NCBI GenBank assembly: GCA_030430205.1
Contig: JAUIGE010000037.1
Coordinates: forward strand, 1 to 62,589
Direction: 5' to 3'
DNA length: 62,589 nucleotides
Source of the DNA: Bacteroidia bacterium
Lineage (GTDB): Bacteria > Bacteroidota > Bacteroidia > J057
A program made the translations under genes and the position numbers. How positions within the stretch are numbered: the first letter of the stretch is position 1; each line of letters starts with the position of its first letter. A model generated the notes under the pieces. That model had not been told where the DNA came from. It was given only the letters and a program-made list of their open reading frames with translations, and did no database searches. Below, in pieces: positions 56,853-62,589 of this stretch.

Positions 56853-57476
56853 ATGCGTCCATATTTTGTCGGTATCTGTGGGGGAAGTGGTTCTGGGAAA
56901 ACCTATTTGTTGAAAAAACTGCTGGGTTTTTTTTCAAATGAAGAAGTCACCCTCATTTCTCAGGACAACTACTACAAAGACCGTGATCAGCAACAGCGAA
57001 CGGCTGAAGGCCTGATTAATTTTGACCATCCGGAGTCTGTAGACCTGGAGAAACTGGAGTTGGATCTCCATAAGCTGGTCAAAGGCGATGATATCGTAAT
57101 CAGGGAGTATACCTTCAATGTGGCGGATCGTGTGCCGCGTACCCTGGTTTTTAAGCCGGCGCCGCTGGTGATTATTGAGGGGCTGTTTATCTATCATCTT
57201 CCTAAGATGAATGATTTCATAGACCTCAAGGTCTATGTCGATGCAGATGAGCATATCAAGCTTACGCGCCGATTGAGGCGGGATATAGTCGAGCGGGGCT
57301 ATTCCTATGAGGATACCCTGAGAGATTATGAAAAATTTGTAGCACCGATGTACCATCGCTTTGTTTCGCCTCAGAAGCACGCTTCTGATCTGATTGTGCC
57401 CAACAACCAGCACATGGATGTGGCGATAGAGGTTTTGGCAAACCATTTGAAAACGGTGGTTTCTACGAAGGCATAA
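56853..57476 (+). CDS. udk: Uridine kinase
   Basis: Phosphorylates uridine (and cytidine) with ATP in pyrimidine salvage. The P-loop GGSGSGKTYLLKKL is at the N-terminus, followed by ISQDNYYKDRD and the FDHPESVD motif of the family. The 207 residues fit. The final residues are a short normal tail. It shares a strong two-way terminator with the S1 gene. Confidence 0.95.
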   Translation: MRPYFVGICGGSGSGKTYLLKKLLGFFSNEEVTLISQDNYYKDRDQQQRTAEGLINFDHPESVDLEKLELDLHKLVKGDDIVIREYTFNVADRVPRTLVFKPAPLVIIEGLFIYHLPKMNDFIDLKVYVDADEHIKLTRRLRRDIVERGYSYEDTLRDYEKFVAPMYHRFVSPQKHASDLIVPNNQHMDVAIEVLANHLKTVVSTKA

Positions 57477-57477
57477 A

Positions 57478-57503
57478 AAAAGCCTCCCCGAAGGGAGGCT
57501 TTT
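57478..57503. terminator. Bidirectional terminator udk/rpsA
   Basis: AAAAGCCTCCC (57478-57488) pairs with GGGAGGCTTTT (57493-57503) around CGAA, a perfect 11-bp stem with A- and T-rich flanks between converging genes. Confidence 0.9.
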
Positions 57504-57530
57504 CTATAAAAAATCAAATGATTTTTAGGC

Positions 57531-59639
57531 TTATTCAGCTGCCTCTTCAGTAGAGTCGTCGGCGCTGTCTTCAACAACATCTTCAACAACTTCTTCTACT
57601 TTAGCTTCTGCTTTTTTGGGAGCAGCTTTTTTAGCAGCAGGCTTCTTTTTAGGAGCCTCATCTTCCTGCTCGGCAGCTTCCATCTGAGCTTTCAATTGTG
57701 CAAGGGCATCAATTTCACCCAGCGTAGTCGTGCTTTGCTTCATGGTTTTGAGAGCAGCAGCCTTAGCTGAAGGACCGGCACCCGCGCTGCTTGTGCTGCG
57801 ACGTTTGCTGGCAGCTGGCCTTGCGGCTGGCTTCTTCTCACCGGGGATGTCATCATTCCAGATGCGTGTGTGCGAAAGCACAAGCTTCTTAGCATCTTTG
57901 TTGAACTCAATAACCATGAATTCTGCCTGGTCGTCCACTTTCAGTTCTTCTTTGCCATCTTCTACTTTCAGGTGACGGGAAGGAACAGTTCCTTCCACAC
58001 CGTACTCGAGCTCTACACGAGCACCTTTGGCGTCAATGCGCTTGATGGTACCTTTTTGGGTAGATCCAACAGTAAAGATAGAAGCGAAAGTTTCCCAAAC
58101 ATCTTCTGTCAGGTGTTTGTGGCTCAGGCTCAGGCGGCGGTTGTCGATGTCAATGGCACGAACAACTACCTCCAGCTCATCACCTACTTTCACATATTCA
58201 GAAGGGTGGTTGAACTTCTTGGTCCAGGAAAGGTCAGAGATGTGTACGAGACCATCGACGCCTTCTTCCAGCTCAACGAACAGACCGTAGTTGGTCATAT
58301 TGCGCACTTTGCCGGTATGGCGGCTATCGACAGGGAACTTCGCGATAACTTCTTCCCATGGATCGGAAAGGAGCTGCTTGAGGCCCAGGGACATCTTGCG
58401 CTCATCGCGGTCAATGTTCAGTACCTGTGCTTCGAGTTCATCACCTACTTTGAACATCTCTGTAGGATTTTTGATATGCTGTGACCAGGACATCTCGCTG
58501 GTGTGGATCAAACCTTCCACGCCTGGGAGAATCTCCAGGAATACGCCATATTCGGCTACGGTCACAACTTTTCCTTTGACATTGGAACCTTCAGAAACGG
58601 TATCGCTGAGTGACTCCCATGGGTGGGCTGTCAACTGCTTCATACCGAGGCTGATGCGTTTCTTGTCTTCGTCGAAGTCAAGCACAACCACATTGACCTT
58701 CTGGTCGAGGTCCAATACTTCTTCAGGATGGTTGATACGGCCCCAGGAGATATCCGTGATATGCAACAGACCGTCTACACCTCCGAGGTCAATAAAGACA
58801 CCGAAGTTGGTCATGTTTTTCACCATACCTTCCAATACCTGACCTTTTTCAAGGTTTTTCAGGATTTCCTGACGCTGCTCTTCCAGTTTTTCTTCTATAA
58901 GGACTTTGTGAGAAACAACCACGTTTTCGTAAGCATGATTGATTTTCACGACTTTAAACTCCATGGTACGACCCACGAAAGCGTCAAAGTCTCTGACCGG
59001 CTTCACATCAATCTGTGATCCGGGAAGGAAGGCTTCGATCCCTTCCATATCAACAACAAATCCACCTTTGGTACGACGATGTACCAGACCCAACATGATG
59101 GTGTCATGGTCGAGCGCATTGTTGATCTTCTCCCAGGTACGCATGCTTTTGGCGCGCTTGCGGGAAAGCAGCAACTGGCCCTGGACGTCTTCTACGGTTT
59201 CGATGAATACTTCAACTTCATCACCCGCTTTGAGATCGGGCATATCCCTGAATTCAGAGTTAGGCACCATTCCCTCAGATTTGAAACCGATATTCAATAC
59301 GGTCTCCTTTTCCCCTATGCTCACCACGGTACCTGTTACAATTTCATTTTCATTGAATTGCTTCAGTGTGCTGTCATAAAGTACTTCCATCTCCTCACGC
59401 TCTGATCTGGTGTATTCGTCATCGTCTTTCCACCAGTCTTCGTCATCTTCATCTGCATCTGTTTTTGCAGCTGCATGCAGATCATCAGCTGAAGGGTCCT
59501 CATCGTCGGATGTAGAGTCGGTATCGCTATCATCAGCAACCGTGGCTTCCTCTTTGGCAGCTACTGCCTGAGGTGCCTGCTCTTCTACCTGAGCATTTTC
59601 TTCTTGATCTTCAATGTTGTTTTCGTTGTTTTCTAACAT
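57531..59639 (-). CDS. rpsA: 30S ribosomal protein S1
   Basis: mRNA-binding protein of the small ribosomal subunit. From the ATG at 59639 the product has 702 residues with an acidic, glutamate-rich N-terminal extension (about 1-85), then about six S1 RNA-binding domains (about 95-575; repeats such as GFKSEGMVPNSEF, GVDGLLHITDISW, GVEGLIHTSEMSW, GVDGLVHISDLSW), and a low-complexity C-terminal tail (about 600-702, KKPAAKKAAPKK then acidic). Both extensions are usual in this phylum. The start was chosen because GGAG lies upstream and MLENNENN begins the known acidic region. A consensus promoter (59691-59721) and a leader hairpin precede it. Confidence 0.96.
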   Translation of the reverse strand: MLENNENNIEDQEENAQVEEQAPQAVAAKEEATVADDSDTDSTSDDEDPSADDLHAAAKTDADEDDEDWWKDDDEYTRSEREEMEVLYDSTLKQFNENEIVTGTVVSIGEKETVLNIGFKSEGMVPNSEFRDMPDLKAGDEVEVFIETVEDVQGQLLLSRKRAKSMRTWEKINNALDHDTIMLGLVHRRTKGGFVVDMEGIEAFLPGSQIDVKPVRDFDAFVGRTMEFKVVKINHAYENVVVSHKVLIEEKLEEQRQEILKNLEKGQVLEGMVKNMTNFGVFIDLGGVDGLLHITDISWGRINHPEEVLDLDQKVNVVVLDFDEDKKRISLGMKQLTAHPWESLSDTVSEGSNVKGKVVTVAEYGVFLEILPGVEGLIHTSEMSWSQHIKNPTEMFKVGDELEAQVLNIDRDERKMSLGLKQLLSDPWEEVIAKFPVDSRHTGKVRNMTNYGLFVELEEGVDGLVHISDLSWTKKFNHPSEYVKVGDELEVVVRAIDIDNRRLSLSHKHLTEDVWETFASIFTVGSTQKGTIKRIDAKGARVELEYGVEGTVPSRHLKVEDGKEELKVDDQAEFMVIEFNKDAKKLVLSHTRIWNDDIPGEKKPAARPAASKRRSTSSAGAGPSAKAAALKTMKQSTTTLGEIDALAQLKAQMEAAEQEDEAPKKKPAAKKAAPKKAEAKVEEVVEDVVEDSADDSTEEAAE

Positions 59640-59661
59640 TAAAATAGTCTCCTTTCTCTTG

Positions 59662-59680
59662 TAAATCCTTGCTGGATTTA
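59662..59680 (-). promoter_or_regulatory. Leader hairpin before rpsA
   Basis: TAAATCC (59662-59668) pairs with GGATTTA (59674-59680) around TTGCT, in the 5' leader about 10 bases before the GGAG site. E. coli S1 represses its own translation by binding its leader; a similar role here is inference. Confidence 0.4.
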
Positions 59681-59690
59681 AAAGTGGATG

Positions 59691-59721
59691 CAAAGGTAGG
59701 AAATTGCGGATAATTTGACAA
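59691..59721 (-). promoter_or_regulatory. Promoter of rpsA
   Basis: On the minus strand TTG (59719-59721), 20 bases and TACCTTTG (59691-59698) match the Bacteroidota consensus exactly, about 52 bases before the start codon. Confidence 0.7.
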
Positions 59722-59749
59722 AGGTTTCAGCCTTTTCCTCATAGCAAAG

Positions 59750-59781
59750 AAAAAAGGCCGACGCTTGATACAGCGCCGACC
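59750..59781 (-). terminator. Terminator of the PKD protein gene
   Basis: On the minus strand GGTCGGCGCT pairs with AGCGTCGGCC (ten pairs including two G-U) around GTATCA, followed by six Us. It lies 46 bases after the stop of the PKD gene and before the S1 promoter. Confidence 0.85.
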
Positions 59782-59826
59782 TGTTATATTGTGGAAATCG
59801 GGTTTCCAATAGAAAGGCGAAATGCC

Positions 59827-62115
59827 CTATTTTTTGATCAGTTTGGTATAGAATGCTTTGCCCTTTTCATTTTCAGCCTTCACCAGATAAATTCCGGCGG
59901 GCAGATCATGGAGGTCAAGCTGTAGGCTATGCTCACCAACGGCAAGCTGCTGGCTTTGCGTCCAGTGGGTTTTGCCTGACAAGTCCATTATTTGGGTGGT
60001 GATGTTTGCTGCTTTCACCAGCTCAAATTGCAATACTGAAAGCCCGCTTGTAGGGTTAGGTATCACCCTGCCTGTTTTATTAAAGAGCTCAAAATCAATC
60101 GCTGTGGAAATAAACCCATCGATATGTGTACTGTTTACTTCGATGATTGCAGCTGTCACTGAGGGATTGCTGGCGCTGATTGTCACCTCCAGTGGCGTGG
60201 TGGGCAGGTTGATGATTTCTGTATGAATAAAGTAGGTGCCATATGCCAGATCGTTGAACGCATACTCCCCGTTTGCATCAGAATAGGTGTAGGCAACTGG
60301 TGACATATTCGCATCGAGGAGCAGCACGGCAACGTCTGCCACTGGGTCTCCTTCGGTTTTGTTGGCACCTTGCTGCACATTTCCACCCACAAAGCCAGGA
60401 CCGCCGGGATTGTTGCCGGAAATCATGTTGATGTCGTAGATATAGGTAAAAGTAGAAGGAACCATGAAGAAGTCTGCATTTGACCAGAATAGCGAATCAC
60501 CGTAATAGGTTGGCAGATAATTGGCGTAATTGGGATCGATGGAACTCAGCGCAGCTTTGACTGTGACTGTTTCGCCGGGTAAGGCCTGAAAATAATAGTA
60601 GCCCAAAGAGTCAATGATGGCACTGTCCACGGCTGTAAGCAATTGTGTAGTTGCATCATACTCAATCAGGTACACGGTACCTGCCTGTGCGGGGTTGATT
60701 CCTGTGGAGATCTGCCCTCCGATCCAGACGGGCCTGGGCGGACCACTGGCGACAACCGTCTGGCACAGCGTATCGGCACAGTTTCCTACCGATATGATAT
60801 GGCAAACAGTATAAGTTCCCGGCTGTGAATAGGTATGACCAGGGTTGGTGCCAGTTCGAGTAAAGCCATCCCCAAAGTCCCAGGAATATGTTGGATTACC
60901 ACCGCTACTGGTGCTGGTAGAAGAAAAGTAGATGTGGTTGGCGTTTGTGGTATCCGGCGAAAAGGTGAAACCTGCACTGCAAGTCAAGGGATTTCCTGAG
61001 GTCACCGTAACCGTCTGGCAGAGGGTGTCTCTACAGCTACCGCTCACAATATACAGGCAGACATTATAGGTGCCTGAATTTGAATAGCTATGGGATGTAC
61101 TGCGGAATGATTGGCTGGTAGCCCCATCTCCAAAGGTCCAGTAGGCCTGAGCCGGAGTGTTATTGTAGGTTGATACATTGGTGAAAATAAAGCCGCTCGT
61201 ATTGTTTGAATCCGGTGTTATGCTAAAGTCTGCAACACAAGGTCCGGCTCCACTGCTTATATAAATCGTGTCACAGTAGGTGTCTGTACATCCGTTAGAG
61301 TTTGAGATACTCAGGCATACATTATAGGTTCCGGCATTGGTATAATTATGGACTACATTGCGGGTTGTGAAGGTGTTGCCATCACCCATATCCCAGGCGT
61401 AGGTATTGCCAAAGTTCGGTGTTGGACTTCCGTAGAAGAACACGCGGTTGGCTACCAAAGAGCTGGGGTTATAGGTGTAAAACGACTGGCAAGCTGAACT
61501 ATTTCCTACTACAACAGAGTCGCAATAAGTTGATGTACAGGAACTTGAGTCAACGATCGTAAGGCAAACCACATAGGTTCCCGGCGAACTGTAGTTGTGA
61601 GCTACCGAGCCATAAGAGAGACTGGGATTCCATACGACGCCATCGCCAAAGTCCCAGCCATAGGCCAGGGAGCTCGATCCGGTCGAGGCCAAGGCGTTCA
61701 AGGTGGCTTGAGAGCCGGTCACATTGGTAACAGAGAAGATCGCGTTACAACTGCCTGGAGCCAGTGAATCACAAATTGTGAAATTGGCAGGAAGGCCTGT
61801 CGTGGTGCCATTTGCTAACAACTGCGGCTGTAAGCTGTGATAGTTGTTTCTACAGTCGCGTGTATAGATATAGAAATCTACTGCGGTGTTGGCAGGCACA
61901 CTCACATTGTCGCTATAATATCCCATGGCATCGGTAGAAACCGTGGCCCAGTACATAAGCCCTGAACTGGAATCAGCGGAAAGATATACCTGATGATTGG
62001 CAATGGGAAGACCAGTAAGCTGGTCCGTCACCTGGCCTGAAAGGGTTACGGATTGCGCATAGCCTAATGAAGCTATGAGTAGAATAAATAGGAAGAGTAA
62101 TGTTCTTTTCATCAT
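59827..62115 (-). CDS. Secreted multi-PKD T9SS protein
   Basis: From the ATG at 62115 the product has 762 residues: signal peptide (MMKRTLLFLFILLIASLGYA), an N-terminal carboxypeptidase-regulatory-like domain (about 22-110, VTLSGQVTDQLTGLPIANHQ), four PKD domains (about 125-205, 210-290, 300-380 and 390-465; WDFGDG or similar in each: YGWDFGDGVV, YAWDMGDGNT, YWTFGDGATS, YSWDFGDGFT), two further regulatory-type beta domains (about 470-650), and a T9SS type A sorting domain (GRVIPNPTSGLSVLQF, GIYLVKA). Cysteine pairs in the PKD repeats may form disulfide bonds. It should be exported and is probably an adhesin or matrix protein. It is independent of the S1 gene downstream, because a terminator separates them. 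Confidence 0.9.
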   Translation of the reverse strand: MMKRTLLFLFILLIASLGYAQSVTLSGQVTDQLTGLPIANHQVYLSADSSSGLMYWATVSTDAMGYYSDNVSVPANTAVDFYIYTRDCRNNYHSLQPQLLANGTTTGLPANFTICDSLAPGSCNAIFSVTNVTGSQATLNALASTGSSSLAYGWDFGDGVVWNPSLSYGSVAHNYSSPGTYVVCLTIVDSSSCTSTYCDSVVVGNSSACQSFYTYNPSSLVANRVFFYGSPTPNFGNTYAWDMGDGNTFTTRNVVHNYTNAGTYNVCLSISNSNGCTDTYCDTIYISSGAGPCVADFSITPDSNNTSGFIFTNVSTYNNTPAQAYWTFGDGATSQSFRSTSHSYSNSGTYNVCLYIVSGSCRDTLCQTVTVTSGNPLTCSAGFTFSPDTTNANHIYFSSTSTSSGGNPTYSWDFGDGFTRTGTNPGHTYSQPGTYTVCHIISVGNCADTLCQTVVASGPPRPVWIGGQISTGINPAQAGTVYLIEYDATTQLLTAVDSAIIDSLGYYYFQALPGETVTVKAALSSIDPNYANYLPTYYGDSLFWSNADFFMVPSTFTYIYDINMISGNNPGGPGFVGGNVQQGANKTEGDPVADVAVLLLDANMSPVAYTYSDANGEYAFNDLAYGTYFIHTEIINLPTTPLEVTISASNPSVTAAIIEVNSTHIDGFISTAIDFELFNKTGRVIPNPTSGLSVLQFELVKAANITTQIMDLSGKTHWTQSQQLAVGEHSLQLDLHDLPAGIYLVKAENEKGKAFYTKLIKK

Positions 62116-62589
62116 TTTTTTTATGAACCTTAGCGTAATTGTTACTTCTGGGGTAAAGGTGATTCGTAAAAAATCTAATACCAATACATATGGAGTCATT
62201 CATTACGTATTCAGATTGTGAAAATAGATGATAGGAGAGATTTTTGGTATTTTTTGGGATAAAAAAATTACGCGTTTAAGCTATTGTTGAAAATATAAAT
62301 CCCCATTTGCGTTTTCAGTTTAGTAAGGATTAAATATACTACCTTAGTTAGGGGGGATGGAGCATAATTGAGAATTGACAATTACTCCATGGAACCTGGA
62401 ATTAGAGTAAGGCTAAAAAAGTTTTTGCTCGCGAACAGTTTCTATTTGGGAATTGTTTTTGAAAAAAGCAAGAGCTTTTGGGCGATGTTTTTAACAGGAT
62501 AACAGGATTTTCAGGATAGACAGGATGATACTTTTCCCGATAGATTTTTTCCTGTAAATCCTGTCTATTCTTCCTTCAAAATCTACCGG
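62116..62589. other. Non-coding region at right edge with 9-bp repeats
   Basis: No credible gene is seen. The left part is the AT-rich upstream region of the PKD gene. Positions 62488-62527 carry 9-mers built on CAGGAT (AACAGGATT, TTCAGGATA, GACAGGATG), and 62552-62573 carry the inverse (CCTGTAAAT, CCTGTCTAT), so the two halves can pair. The repeat may continue past the edge or mark the end of a gene to the right. Confidence 0.7.

Overview
The window looks like chromosome of a Bacteroidota bacterium, probably Saprospiria or a related environmental lineage. The evidence is: nine secreted proteins ending in a type IX secretion (T9SS) C-terminal sorting domain; several promoters of the Bacteroidota type (TTG about 20 nt upstream of TAnnTTTG); few Shine-Dalgarno sites; a LytS/LytTR two-component pair; and Bacteroidota-type versions of ribosomal protein S1, L28, MazG and TonB-dependent receptors. 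The class-level assignment is inference. I see no rRNA, tRNA, CRISPR array, transposase or phage gene.

Layout. 0-11.7 kb: housekeeping genes (acyl-CoA dehydrogenase, MazG, L28) mixed with secreted or outer-membrane proteins, then a CBS protein. 11.7-18.6 kb: an App1-like lipid phosphatase directly followed by a caspase-fold protease, facing a T9SS protein plus TPR-CHAT protease operon on the other strand, with a palindromic mobile-element-like repeat between them. 19.1-37.7 kb: one cluster of giant secreted proteins. It holds an M4 (thermolysin-type) metallopeptidase and three large PKD proteins that share a ~215-residue module (3, 5, 4 and 7 copies), followed without a gap by a PagL-like outer-membrane lipid A deacylase. 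37.7-47.6 kb: housekeeping (DUF3109, amidohydrolase, RlmN, Adk, TrmN6, ObgE, HisS, peroxiredoxin) around an ECF sigma / membrane protein / DUF4097 operon. 47.6-57.5 kb: a T9SS protein, a TonB-dependent receptor, an SRPBCC protein, an M1 peptidase, small secreted proteins, a LytS-type kinase with its LytTR regulator, and uridine kinase. 57.5-62.6 kb: ribosomal protein S1 and a PKD T9SS protein.

Most striking structure. (1) The giant proteins differ by whole-module gain and loss. By module type, the second has order 1-2-3-4-5, the third 1-2-3-5, and the fourth 1-2-1'-2'-3-4-5, so a two-module unit appears to have been duplicated. (2) Gene ends and gene gaps carry short imperfect tandem repeats with a fixed period: 7 bp (GAAACNC-type and GA-rich), 8 bp (AGCANATY-type) and 9 bp (CAGGAT-type). 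The 7-bp type runs into reading frames and encodes the tails of the sigma factor, ObgE, the SRPBCC protein and the histidine kinase, and the first residues of that kinase. (3) Two caspase-clan proteases from different families sit next to each other with a lipid phosphatase. (4) A run of nine G residues lies in the signal-peptide codons of the largest giant protein, a possible phase-variation site.

Functional picture (inference): the window mainly encodes cell-surface and secreted functions exported by a T9SS whose machinery is elsewhere, with nutrient uptake, envelope sensing and a candidate cell-death or stress protease module, among ordinary translation and nucleotide-metabolism genes.
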